Part shown: one piece after another, positions 18,475 through 26,914 of the stretch
Layout of the letters: the number at the start of each line of letters is the position of its first letter
Position numbering within the stretch: position 1 is the first letter of the stretch
Assembly (NCBI RefSeq): GCF_003265365.1
Contig: NZ_AUPM01000029.1
Coordinates: forward strand, 27,776-91,775
Reading direction: 5' to 3'
Length of the DNA: 64,000 nt
Origin: Petrotoga sp. 9PW.55.5.1
GTDB taxonomy: Bacteria > Thermotogota > Thermotogae > Petrotogales > Petrotogaceae
The notes under the pieces: model-generated
Told to the model about the DNA's origin: nothing
The model's database searches: none
The model's input: the letters and a program-made list of their open reading frames with translations, nothing else
Program-made: the position numbers and the translations under genes

Positions 18475-19553
18475 CAAAATCCACCTCTTCCAAAACCTGG
18501 TGAAGGATTAGAAGGAACCCCCGAAGTTGGCATAGGAAATCCCATAGGGAAATTATAATTTTGCATTATTCTTTGCAAGTCAGATTGAGAGGGTAAAATC
18601 AAAACAACATCTTTTGTTGAAAGACCTTCAACCACTTCGACCATGCTATCTGTTTCTCTTCCTGTCTGAACTCTGACAGGTTCCATCCCACCTTCTGCTG
18701 TTTTTTTGTAAACAATTTTAGTTCCGTCAGGTCCATCATGAATGGCGTCCTTAGGAATTGCAACTGTATTCTCTAATCTTAATATTACTATCTCTACATC
18801 TGCGGTTATCCCAGAAATTAAAGAGTTTTGAGAATGTTCGTTTGTAAATTCGATTTCTATCGGTACAACTACGACCCCCATATCTGTTGTAGAGGTTGAA
18901 CTAATCCAACTAACTTTTCCAGCTAACTCCGTATTCATTGAGTCAATTGAAATTTGAGCCTCCATTCCTTCTTCTACAAAAGGCAGATCTATTTCATCAA
19001 CAGCTGTTGTTACTTTCAAATTATTAACATCAACTATTGTAAATAAGACAGAATTTGTACCAACCAGATCACCTTCGGAAATATTCACTTCGTTAACTAT
19101 ACCTGACACCGGTGCTTTTATTTCGGTGTTTTCCAAGTTCTTTCTGGCCTTTTCTAACTGTAATCGCTTTACTTCTTGCATCCTTTCTCCTATATTCGTT
19201 GAAGACTCATAATCATTCAGCGCATTTAAATACGCTATCTGATAATCAAGATCATCTATCTTTGCTATAACTTGGCCCTTTTGTACTTTGTCTCCCTTTT
19301 CAACATATACTTCTACTACTTCTCCTGATACTTTTGGAATAACTAACTCAATTTCCGCTTTTATATTCCCTACAACTTCTATAGAATCTCCTATTTCTCC
19401 TGATTTTACTTGGTATTCTAAATATACAGGAGGAATTCCACTCGATTGATTTGTTTGTGTAGTATTACCAGTTGGAAATATTACTATCCATATAACAACA
19501 ACTATTGCTATTATTACTATCGAGCCTATCGTTATCTTTCTTCTTTTTTTCAA
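18474..19553 (-). CDS. Periplasmic adaptor (MacA/HlyD-like membrane fusion protein)
   Basis: Links the inner-membrane ABC pump to an outer-membrane channel. The 359 residues have an N-terminal membrane anchor (ITIGSIVIIAIVVVIWIVIF), a barrel-sandwich/lipoyl half-motif (VSGEVVEVYVEKGDKVQKGQ), a very short coiled coil (about residues 95-125), the second lipoyl half (IKAPVSGIVNEVNISEGD), and beta-barrel and membrane-proximal domains. The coiled coil is clearly shorter than in E. coli MacA, which may matter for how it docks with the TolC-like partners. The Pro/Gly-rich tail (GMPSNP-like, ending GRGGF) is unstructured. It overlaps its neighbours by 4 bp on each side. Confidence 0.9.
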   Translation of the reverse strand: MKKRRKITIGSIVIIAIVVVIWIVIFPTGNTTQTNQSSGIPPVYLEYQVKSGEIGDSIEVVGNIKAEIELVIPKVSGEVVEVYVEKGDKVQKGQVIAKIDDLDYQIAYLNALNDYESSTNIGERMQEVKRLQLEKARKNLENTEIKAPVSGIVNEVNISEGDLVGTNSVLFTIVDVNNLKVTTAVDEIDLPFVEEGMEAQISIDSMNTELAGKVSWISSTSTTDMGVVVVPIEIEFTNEHSQNSLISGITADVEIVILRLENTVAIPKDAIHDGPDGTKIVYKKTAEGGMEPVRVQTGRETDSMVEVVEGLSTKDVVLILPSQSDLQRIMQNYNFPMGFPMPTSGVPSNPSPGFGRGGF

Positions 19554-20896
19554 TTTTCATCACCCCATATTTGTACATAATATTGCTGCATGATTCTTAA
19601 TTCGTTCACCAACAAATTATTTTCTGTATTCTCTTTTGTAAGTTGAGTTCTTTGTAAATTGATTTCAGACATATCTAAATCTTCCTTTGTTATATATCCC
19701 TTATTGTATAAATCTACATTTTTGTTGTATTCATCCAAAGCATTATCTAAATCAATTTGATTTATATTCAAATCATAATTCAACGTCTTGGTATTAGTTT
19801 CAAGACCTCTAACAGTTTCTTCTATCTTTTTTACACTTTCATCATACGTCAACGTTGCTACATTTGATTTCATTGTATCAGATGCTAGTTTTCTTTCTCC
19901 TTTATCTAATATAGCCAACTGAAATCCCACACTTATACTCCAGTCATTATCATCATTAAAAGGAGAAAAAGACAAACTTACATTATTAAATGGTATATAA
20001 GGTATAAACCAAAAGTTCTTTTGGATATTTGATGCTTCTTCTTGTAGTTTCAAAGCTTTTAAATCTAACCTTTCTTCTATGTTTTTTGAATAACTCTGAT
20101 TCGAATTTACTATGCTTTCTACTATATCTTTTGTTTGGTTATATAGTTCTTCTGAATACTCAAAATATTCTAAACTTGCATTACTTGATTTTAAACCTTC
20201 TAACGTTTTTTGAGCGATCAGAATCTGCTTTTCTATGCTTTCCTTAAGATCCTCGTCTGTAGCCGCTTGATACTGATTATGTAATATCTCTAATTCCCGT
20301 TGTGATAACTCTATCATTTCTTGATTGTAATACCTGCTGAATATGTCTTGAATAGTATCGATAAAAACATTCATTTGAGCCATATAATAATTTGAAAGCG
20401 CATTATAATAACTTGCCTGTGTGTTTAACCTATCTACCCGGTCTAATTTTGTTAAATCACGAGAGAGGATTAAAGATATCTGCTTTTGTAAGTCTTCATC
20501 CCAAGGGAATTGTACATCAAAGTCATCAAAAATTATTTGAAAAGGAAATGAAAGCGCTAAACTTGCTCCCCAAACCTCTACGAAATTTGTATTCAATGCA
20601 AAACTATATCCTTCTATCCCCCCATCTTTATCAAAGACAAGACCTCCAATTGTTATTGGTTTTCCTGTAGTTGGATTTATTTCTGTTTTAATCGTATCAA
20701 CAGACAAGCTCAAATAAGGCACAAAAAAATTGTCTATCTTTTCCATTTTTATCTTTTCATTTTTTAAATTTAACTCAGCTTGTGCAAGCGACGAACTTTT
20801 ATTTAAATTTTCATTATATAACTCTTCGAAAGTCGTGGCATACAACATTAAAGCTCCTGTAAGTAGGCTGAGCGTTAAAATCAAAAATTTTTTCAC
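19550..20896 (-). CDS. TolC-like outer-membrane efflux protein with beta strands
   Basis: Outer-membrane channel component of the exporter. The 448 residues have a signal peptide (MKKFLILTLSLLTGALMLYA), long helical stretches, and two strand-rich segments that could supply the barrel: FVPYLSLSVDTIKTE to VWGASLALSFPFQIIF, and WFIPYIPFNNVSLSF to DWSISVGFQLAI. This two-repeat pattern of helices plus strands is that of TolC/OEP proteins. It overlaps the adaptor gene and a second TolC-like gene by 4 bp each, so it is translated from the same message. Substrate unknown. Confidence 0.85.
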   Translation of the reverse strand: MKKFLILTLSLLTGALMLYATTFEELYNENLNKSSSLAQAELNLKNEKIKMEKIDNFFVPYLSLSVDTIKTEINPTTGKPITIGGLVFDKDGGIEGYSFALNTNFVEVWGASLALSFPFQIIFDDFDVQFPWDEDLQKQISLILSRDLTKLDRVDRLNTQASYYNALSNYYMAQMNVFIDTIQDIFSRYYNQEMIELSQRELEILHNQYQAATDEDLKESIEKQILIAQKTLEGLKSSNASLEYFEYSEELYNQTKDIVESIVNSNQSYSKNIEERLDLKALKLQEEASNIQKNFWFIPYIPFNNVSLSFSPFNDDNDWSISVGFQLAILDKGERKLASDTMKSNVATLTYDESVKKIEETVRGLETNTKTLNYDLNINQIDLDNALDEYNKNVDLYNKGYITKEDLDMSEINLQRTQLTKENTENNLLVNELRIMQQYYVQIWGDEN

Positions 20897-21894
20897 AATC
20901 CTACCTCCTCAGGGCTCCTTCCTGTATCTATTAGGTAGTTTATATAAACTTTAATATAATTCTTTAAACTATCATAATAATTTTTTTGAGCTGTTAAGTA
21001 ATTTATATTTGCTGTATTTAATTCTATCTCAGATACTAATCCCTTATCGAATCGTTCTTTTGTATCGTTGTATGTGCTTTGAGATAAATCCATTCTTTCT
21101 TTCAGATTTTGTAGAGTTTTGTAGAGAGTTTCTATTGTGTTTTTTGTGGTTTTATGAGCATCAACAAGGGTATATTGTAAATCTTCTAATGTTAAAAGAT
21201 TTTTTTGATGTGTAACTTCTGCTTTTCGTCTATCGTATTGAGAAACATTGTATGGCAAATTATTTAAATCGTATTGAGACATTTCTACATTCAAAGAAAC
21301 TAACTTTAAATTATAATTTTTGGCTAAATATTCTTCATCAGTTACAAATAATCCTTCATATTCAGGGATTTTTAATTCTATTTGTTTATAATCTTTGTTA
21401 TATACTTTTTTCAAATTATCCAGGGCTGTTTCTAAATTCAATTGTACAGTTTCTAAGTTAGTTTGTGCGTCTTTTACGTTCAATTCAGAGTTTTTAAGAC
21501 CGTCGTTAGAAATTAACCCTCTATCGTACAAAGCCTTATTATTATTGTAATCAATTTGAGCATTTTTAAGTTGTAAATTAGCGATTTTCAAATTTACTTC
21601 TTCAATATAAACATTCAAAACACGATCCAAAATATCTGAGTAATAATCTTTCATTGAGGTATTGTAACTTGAAAGTCCATTGTAAAAGGCAAGTTCTGAT
21701 GCTAATTCTGCCTTTTTGTTCACTGCTTCTATCTTTGATTTTTCATAATCAAGATTAGTAATTTCAAGATCCGCTTGTGCTGTTTTATATATAGTGCTAT
21801 TTGCCTTTGATGTATCAAACACCTCTGTTAAGTTTGCTGAAAATACCCCAACAACTAATAGTAAGGTAACACCTAATAATGAAAACTTTTTCAT
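20893..21894 (-). CDS. TolC-like periplasmic protein apparently lacking the barrel strands
   Basis: First gene of the exporter operon. The 333 residues have a signal peptide (MKKFSLLGVTLLLVVGVFSA) followed by almost continuous amphipathic helix with Asn/Leu/Tyr-rich OEP-type repeats (NNNKALYDRGLISNDGLKNS and TKERFDKGLVSEIELNTANI). These two matching segments mark the internal duplication of TolC proteins. The strand-rich stretches present in the neighbouring TolC-like protein are not visible, and the protein is about 115 residues shorter. It may be a helical-barrel-only partner. ATG at 21894 with GAGGATG upstream. Confidence 0.75.
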   Translation of the reverse strand: MKKFSLLGVTLLLVVGVFSANLTEVFDTSKANSTIYKTAQADLEITNLDYEKSKIEAVNKKAELASELAFYNGLSSYNTSMKDYYSDILDRVLNVYIEEVNLKIANLQLKNAQIDYNNNKALYDRGLISNDGLKNSELNVKDAQTNLETVQLNLETALDNLKKVYNKDYKQIELKIPEYEGLFVTDEEYLAKNYNLKLVSLNVEMSQYDLNNLPYNVSQYDRRKAEVTHQKNLLTLEDLQYTLVDAHKTTKNTIETLYKTLQNLKERMDLSQSTYNDTKERFDKGLVSEIELNTANINYLTAQKNYYDSLKNYIKVYINYLIDTGRSPEEVGL

Positions 21895-22203
21895 GTTTTC
21901 ATCCTCCTCTTTTTCATTTTATAACAAACACGATTTTAACTTTTTTTTCTTAAATCTTCCTTAAAAATAGACCTTTAACAAAAAATATTCTTTTTTTTAA
22001 TAGGAAAACTGTATTATATCTAATTAGATTAATGTTGCCGATTAAAGATTTGATAAATGTTATCTTAATATGAATTTTATCTTATTTACGTTTCAAATTT
22101 TCTAGGTAAAAAAATAAAGTTTGCATATTTGATTATAATGTTATAGAATATATTTGAATATAGTATAAAATTTCTATAATTTTTTTAGAATGAGGAGGTT
22201 TAT
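21895..22203. other. Divergent intergenic region, exporter operon and ftsH
   Basis: About 310 bp of very AT-rich sequence between divergent operons. A TATAAT occurs on the plus strand at 22134-22139, but no -35 lies at the right distance. ftsH has a strong GAGGAGG just before its ATG. No repeat, hairpin or reading frame of note. Confidence 0.4.
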
Positions 22204-24096
22204 ATGCAAAACAATTCTTCAAGAAACGGTTCTTTGATGGGACCTTTATTTATATATTTTATATTAGCTATGCTTATTTTTATGAGTATTTCTCAATTGA
22301 ATACTACTAGTGTAACCGAAATAAGTTACACGAATTTAGTTAATTTAATAAATCAAAATCAGATAATAAGCCTTCAATTAGATACAAGTGGTTTAATTAA
22401 TGCAAAAGCTAAAAATGGGCAAATTTTTCAATCATATGCTCCCACTTTGTTGTATGACCAGGCTTACTTAAGAGCTTTAGCTAACGATGGAGTAAAAGTC
22501 GAATATGTTAGAAACAGCGGTACTAGTTGGTGGTTTACAATATTTATTTACATGCTTCCATTGGTAATAATGATGGTTTTTTGGTTCTGGATGTTTAGAA
22601 AAGCTGGAACTGGTGAAGGTATTCCAGGTTCTAATTATAGGAGCAGTCCAGCTAAAAAGTATGATACAAGAAGAAACAAGATCACCTTTAACGATGTGGC
22701 TGGTATAGACGAAGTAAAGGAAGAATTAGAAGATATTGTTGAATTTTTGAAAGATCCAAAAGATTTCAGTGCTTTAGGTGCAAAAATGCCCAAGGGGGTT
22801 CTCTTATCTGGCCCTCCCGGTACAGGTAAAACTTTAGTGGCAAGAGCGGTTGCTGGGGAAGCGGGTGTTCCTTTCTATTTCATGTCTGGTTCGGACTTCG
22901 TAGAGTTATTTGTTGGAGTTGGAGCAGCTAGAGTAAGAGATCTTTTTAAAGAAGCAAGAGAAAATAGTCCGTCTATAATTTTTATCGATGAATTAGATGC
23001 AGTAGGGAGACAAAGAGGAGCAGGACTTGGCGGAGGTAATGATGAAAGAGAGCAAACTTTAAATGCTTTATTGGTTGAAATGGATGGTTTTGATCCCAGA
23101 GAGGGAATTGTAGTTATGGCCGCAACTAATAGACCTGATATATTAGATAAAGCTTTGCTTAGACCTGGAAGGTTTGACAAAAAGATATTCCTTGATGTAC
23201 CGGATTTGAAAGCAAGAGAAGAGATTATTAAAATTCATTTGAAAGGGAAAAGAATATCTAACGATTTAGATATTTCAAGCTTAGCAAAAAGTACACCTGG
23301 ATTTGTTGGGGCAGATCTTGAAAACATGGTTAATGAGGCCGCCCTTTTAGCAGCCAGAGATGATAGAGATTTTATTTCAAATGATGATTTTCAAGAGGCA
23401 ATAGAAAGAGTAATAGTTGGACCATCAAGAAAATCTAGAAAGATTAGTGAAAAAGAGAGAAAGATCGTTACTTATCATGAATTAGGACATGCAGTATTAG
23501 GATATTTGCTTCCATATGCTGATCCCGTTCACAAAATCACCATAGTACCTAGAGGACAAGCCGCACTTGGTTATACAATGCAACTTCCAACAGAAGATAG
23601 ATTTTTAATAACAGAACCTGAAATTAAAGATAAAATCGTTGGTATGCTTGGAGGAAGAGCTGCTGAAGAAATAATATTTAATGAAATTACTACTGGTGCA
23701 GGTAATGATTTAAAAAGGGTAACTGAATTGGTTAGGGAAATGGTTGCTCAAATGGGTATGAGCGAAAAGATTGGACCTATTGCTTGGGGGGAAGAAGAAG
23801 GTGAAATATTCTTAGGGAGAGAAATCACAAGAATGAAGAACTTTTCCCAAGAAACAGCCAGAGAAATAGATTCTGAAATAAAAAACTTTATTCTTAATAG
23901 TTATGAAAAAGCTAAGAAATTATTATTAGCTAACAAAGAAAAACTTGACTTACTAGCAATTTATTTATACAACAAAGAAAATATTTCAGGAAAAGAATTC
24001 TATAAGATGATGAAAATGGATTTGGAAGATTTAAAAAATTATGTATATAATGATAAAGAAGTTACTCAAACAGAGATTTTTACATCTTATGCTTAA
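22204..24096 (+). CDS. ftsH: ATP-dependent zinc metalloprotease FtsH
   Basis: Membrane-anchored AAA+ protease for membrane-protein quality control. The 630 residues have two N-terminal membrane helices (about residues 13-30 and 108-128) flanking a small extracytoplasmic domain. The AAA module follows with GPPGTGKT, Walker B IIFIDELDAVG and second-region-of-homology RPDILDKALLRPGRFD. The M41 protease shows the zinc motif HELGHAV and the third ligand region TTGAGNDLKRVTELVREMV. Length is normal. AGGAGG precedes the ATG. It heads a plus-strand run with the CsoR-like regulator and ctpA, suggesting an envelope-proteostasis theme. Confidence 0.96.
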   Translation: MQNNSSRNGSLMGPLFIYFILAMLIFMSISQLNTTSVTEISYTNLVNLINQNQIISLQLDTSGLINAKAKNGQIFQSYAPTLLYDQAYLRALANDGVKVEYVRNSGTSWWFTIFIYMLPLVIMMVFWFWMFRKAGTGEGIPGSNYRSSPAKKYDTRRNKITFNDVAGIDEVKEELEDIVEFLKDPKDFSALGAKMPKGVLLSGPPGTGKTLVARAVAGEAGVPFYFMSGSDFVELFVGVGAARVRDLFKEARENSPSIIFIDELDAVGRQRGAGLGGGNDEREQTLNALLVEMDGFDPREGIVVMAATNRPDILDKALLRPGRFDKKIFLDVPDLKAREEIIKIHLKGKRISNDLDISSLAKSTPGFVGADLENMVNEAALLAARDDRDFISNDDFQEAIERVIVGPSRKSRKISEKERKIVTYHELGHAVLGYLLPYADPVHKITIVPRGQAALGYTMQLPTEDRFLITEPEIKDKIVGMLGGRAAEEIIFNEITTGAGNDLKRVTELVREMVAQMGMSEKIGPIAWGEEEGEIFLGREITRMKNFSQETAREIDSEIKNFILNSYEKAKKLLLANKEKLDLLAIYLYNKENISGKEFYKMMKMDLEDLKNYVYNDKEVTQTEIFTSYA

Positions 24097-24128
24097 TGTA
24101 TATATTTCTTAATTAAGAGGTGTTTTAC

Positions 24129-24398
24129 ATGGTTAACAAAAACGACAAAGAAAATCTGATAAATCGTTTAAAACGAATTGAAGGACAAGTTCGGGGTTTG
24201 CAAAAGATGTTAGAAGAAGAAAGAAGATGTGAAGATATATTAACTCAATTGTCTGCTGTAAAAGGAGCGCTAAATAAAGCAGCAGAAGAAATTATGAGGG
24301 GTTATACTAAAAGTTGTATTATTGAGTACGAAAAAAGTGGTAATGATAAAATGCTTGATGAGTTGATTGAGGTTTTATCAAAATTCAGAGAAATATGA
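24129..24398 (+). CDS. CsoR/FrmR/CstR-family (DUF156) transcriptional repressor
   Basis: Small all-helical DNA-binding repressor of the metal- and sulfur-sensing CsoR family. The 89 residues include LKRIEGQVRGLQKML, RRCEDILTQLSAVKGAL and RGYTKSCI. Counting against Mycobacterium CsoR (Cys36-His61-Cys65), the equivalents here are Cys34, Tyr59 and Cys63, with identical spacing. The copper His ligand is missing and both cysteines are kept. CstR persulfide sensors likewise keep the two cysteines and lack this His. Thiol/persulfide sensing is therefore more likely than Cu(I) sensing, by inference. ATG 24129 follows GAGGTG. No copper pump or sulfur gene adjoins; ftsH and ctpA flank it. Confidence 0.88.
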   Translation: MVNKNDKENLINRLKRIEGQVRGLQKMLEEERRCEDILTQLSAVKGALNKAAEEIMRGYTKSCIIEYEKSGNDKMLDELIEVLSKFREI

Positions 24399-24439
24399 TT
24401 CGTTTTTATTAAAACATATTATTAAGGAGAGAAGCATAT

Positions 24440-25720
24440 ATGAGTAAAAAGAAAAAGAAATTAATATCGATAATAGTAATTTTTGGTTTATTTATTACTT
24501 CCTGGATTTTTGCAGACAGTGTTTACAATAGTTATCAAAACAAAAATGCCGAGCAAATATACTATGAAAAATTTGAAGAACCGATTTATTCAGTTCTTTA
24601 CTATATTACTAATTATTATTATAATAAAGACAAAATAGATTATGATAAAATATTAGACTCTACTATTGAAGGCATGATTCAAGGTTTGGAGGATCCATTT
24701 GCTTGGTATCTTGATTCTGTTGAAACTGAAGAAAGTAGAATTGATATAGAAGCTAAATACGGAGGTATAGGTTTAACTATAAGATATGACTACGATGCAA
24801 AAGCTGTAGTGATTGTTTCCCCTATGAGCGGTACTCCGGCAGAAAGAGCAGGATTAATGCCCAATGATTACATTTTATCTGTGGATGGAACTCCTACCTC
24901 TGAATTAGGAATAAATAAGGCTGCTTCTTTAATGAGAGGTGACCCCGGCACAGCGGTAACTTTAGAAGTTTATAGGGGCTCATGGAATGAACCAAAAAAT
25001 GTGACATTAATCAGAGAGATTATTGAGACTAGAACAGTAAAACACGATATTATTAGTTATAACAATGAAACTTATGGCTACATACTTTTAACTAATTTTG
25101 CAAAATCAAGTTCTCAAGAAATGAGTGAAGCTTTGGAAAGTTTATCAACAAAAAGTATAAATGGACTCATTTTAGATCTTAGGAACAATCCAGGAGGTTT
25201 GTTGCAAGCAGCAATAGATATCACTTCAATGTTTTTGAAAACAGGCGAGATAGTTAGCGTTTCGTACTTTGACAATACTAAAGAAACTATTTCCACTATA
25301 CCTGGTAAGTATAATGCTTTTTTGAGAGATTTACCTATTGTAGTTTTGGTAAATAATGCTTCAGCATCAGCTTCGGAAATTTTTACTGGCGCACTAAAAG
25401 ACAACAATGTGGCAACTATTATCGGAGAAACAACATACGGAAAAGCAGCCGTTCAGTCTACATTTTCTTTAACTACTGGGGGAGAAATTTGGTTACCTAT
25501 TGCTCAATATCTTACTCCGAATGGAAGCGACATACATTTAAAAGGTATAGCTCCAGATATTGAAGTTAAGAACCCTGTTAAAGAAATTGTTTCTTTCGAT
25601 GAAATTTCAGAAGAGGAAGCATTTCAAGCGTTTTTAACAACTACTGATAAACCTGTTCTGGATTTAGATAATGATTTACAATTAAAAGCTGCTGTTGATT
25701 TTTTATCGGGAGGTAAATAA
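24440..25720 (+). CDS. ctpA: Carboxy-terminal processing protease (S41 family)
   Basis: Exported Ser-Lys peptidase that trims C-termini of envelope proteins. The 426 residues contain an N-terminal anchor or signal (IISIIVIFGLFITSW-like), a helical lead with EGMIQGLEDPFAWYLD, and a PDZ domain (GGIGLTIRY to GDPGTAVTLEV). The catalytic domain shows LDLRNNPGG, the nucleophile region NNASASASEIFTGALKD and the Lys in GKAAVQS. AAGGAG lies ahead of the ATG. It overlaps the ribosome-binding site of the next gene, so coexpression with that unknown membrane protein is likely. Confidence 0.92.
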   Translation: MSKKKKKLISIIVIFGLFITSWIFADSVYNSYQNKNAEQIYYEKFEEPIYSVLYYITNYYYNKDKIDYDKILDSTIEGMIQGLEDPFAWYLDSVETEESRIDIEAKYGGIGLTIRYDYDAKAVVIVSPMSGTPAERAGLMPNDYILSVDGTPTSELGINKAASLMRGDPGTAVTLEVYRGSWNEPKNVTLIREIIETRTVKHDIISYNNETYGYILLTNFAKSSSQEMSEALESLSTKSINGLILDLRNNPGGLLQAAIDITSMFLKTGEIVSVSYFDNTKETISTIPGKYNAFLRDLPIVVLVNNASASASEIFTGALKDNNVATIIGETTYGKAAVQSTFSLTTGGEIWLPIAQYLTPNGSDIHLKGIAPDIEVKNPVKEIVSFDEISEEEAFQAFLTTTDKPVLDLDNDLQLKAAVDFLSGGK

Positions 25721-25721
25721 G

Positions 25722-26405
25722 GTGCGCTTTTATGGATGGGTATTACTTTCTTTTTTGGTTTTTTTCGTTGCTTCATTCATTTTATATTTTTCATTTGGTC
25801 GTTTAGAAATTAATGCTTATTCTTTAGAAAAATCTCCCAAATTTAATGTGAGAAATTCTAATTATGATATTTCTTATTTAGATACACAATTAAAAGATAT
25901 TAAAAATATTTCAACAGTTAGTAGTTACATTATTGATAAAAATTTTTTTGTTGGAAATATAGAATATAATTTGACGGATAATTTATTAATAGTTAAACCT
26001 TTGAATAAAAAAAATTATAACGATTTAAGAAATCTAATTGTTTCAATGAATATTGATTTTATTGAATCTAATAATGAATACGAGTTCTTTGGCTTGAATC
26101 TAACATATTATCAATTAATGACTAAGAACATATATATTGAGCTCACTCCAAGAATAGGCCTTTTAAGTATCGATGAATATAGCGATGAAATTATAAACAT
26201 CCTTGAATCAAGCTATAATTTATATACCAAAGAAAATTATCGCCCATATTCATTTAATAGCGATATTTTAAATACTCTTCATCAATTCGGAGGAGTTCTG
26301 ATAGATGAAGAGATTTTAAACATTACCAATATACAACCACTTTTTGATATATTGAAGGAACAAAACCTTAAGGTTGATAACTCTATTTTAGTTTATAGCT
26401 TTTAA
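25722..26405 (+). CDS. Unknown membrane-anchored protein
   Basis: I do not recognise this family. The 227-residue product has a single N-terminal membrane segment (GWVLLSFLVFFVASFILYFS) followed by an extracytoplasmic domain rich in Asn, Ile and Tyr. No catalytic motif or cysteine pair is evident. The GTG start at 25722 is 7 nt after GGAGGT, which lies within the last codons of ctpA; only one base separates the genes. Translational coupling to ctpA suggests a partner or substrate role at the envelope, but nothing in the sequence proves it. Confidence 0.7.
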   Translation: MRFYGWVLLSFLVFFVASFILYFSFGRLEINAYSLEKSPKFNVRNSNYDISYLDTQLKDIKNISTVSSYIIDKNFFVGNIEYNLTDNLLIVKPLNKKNYNDLRNLIVSMNIDFIESNNEYEFFGLNLTYYQLMTKNIYIELTPRIGLLSIDEYSDEIINILESSYNLYTKENYRPYSFNSDILNTLHQFGGVLIDEEILNITNIQPLFDILKEQNLKVDNSILVYSF

Positions 26406-26416
26406 TAGGTGAAATA

Positions 26417-26854
26417 ATGACTGATATCTTTTTGGATTTCTTTAATTCATTTGTATCTCCAAATAAGATTATTAATTCAACAAAAAACTCGTTCTTTATT
26501 CCGCTTTTTATTCTTGGTTTTTACGTATTTTCACCAATTTTTCTAACAAAGATGCAACTATTAGATATAGGACATTTTGATATATTCAGAATCAAATTTG
26601 TCTTATTTGTTTTGTTTTTTTCATACCTTAGTTCAGGAATCAGAATAATTTTTTCCTCTAACAATAATCTATATTTTTCTTATATTTCTTCAACTTCGCC
26701 TATGATAATAGGTTTATTAGGAAAGTTATTCTTTAATTTTTCTATATTGTGGATCATTATTTTGAGAAGTTACATCGATATTGGAGAGAAGAATTATCAT
26801 TCGTTAATAGTGGGCACTGCATTTGATTTATTCTTGATTTGGTGGTTACTGTGA
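26417..26854 (+). CDS. Unknown polytopic membrane protein (possibly Yip1-like)
   Basis: A 145-residue, strongly hydrophobic protein with about four predicted membrane helices. Its start, FLDFFNSFVSPNKIINSTK, loosely recalls the amphipathic entry of Yip1-domain proteins (F..F...P...), but this is weak. It follows the previous unknown gene by 11 bp. Its TGA stop overlaps a GTG (GTGA, 26851-26854) that looks like the natural start of the downstream RND transporter. No function can be assigned. Confidence 0.6.
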   Translation: MTDIFLDFFNSFVSPNKIINSTKNSFFIPLFILGFYVFSPIFLTKMQLLDIGHFDIFRIKFVLFVLFFSYLSSGIRIIFSSNNNLYFSYISSTSPMIIGLLGKLFFNFSILWIIILRSYIDIGEKNYHSLIVGTAFDLFLIWWLL

Positions 26855-26914
26855 GAAAATATAACAATTTTTTTTTCAAAACTTGCAAATTTTATAGTTA
26901 GAAATTCTCTTTAT
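26851..26914 (+). other. Probable true 5' end of the RND gene, out of frame across a T9 tract
   Basis: GTG 26851-26853 overlaps the upstream stop and reads MRKYNN before entering nine T residues (26868-26876). In that frame it stops at a TAG soon after. With eight T residues it would run in frame into the transporter, giving a natural entry MRKYNNFFSKLANFIVRN before the first membrane helix. The sequence therefore shows a one-base excess at a homopolymer exactly where the N-terminus should be. Confidence 0.6.

Noticed and set aside
22111..22169. TATAAT-like boxes before ftsH
   Set aside because: No -35 hexamer at 16-18 bp for any of them; in such AT-rich DNA these boxes are expected by chance.
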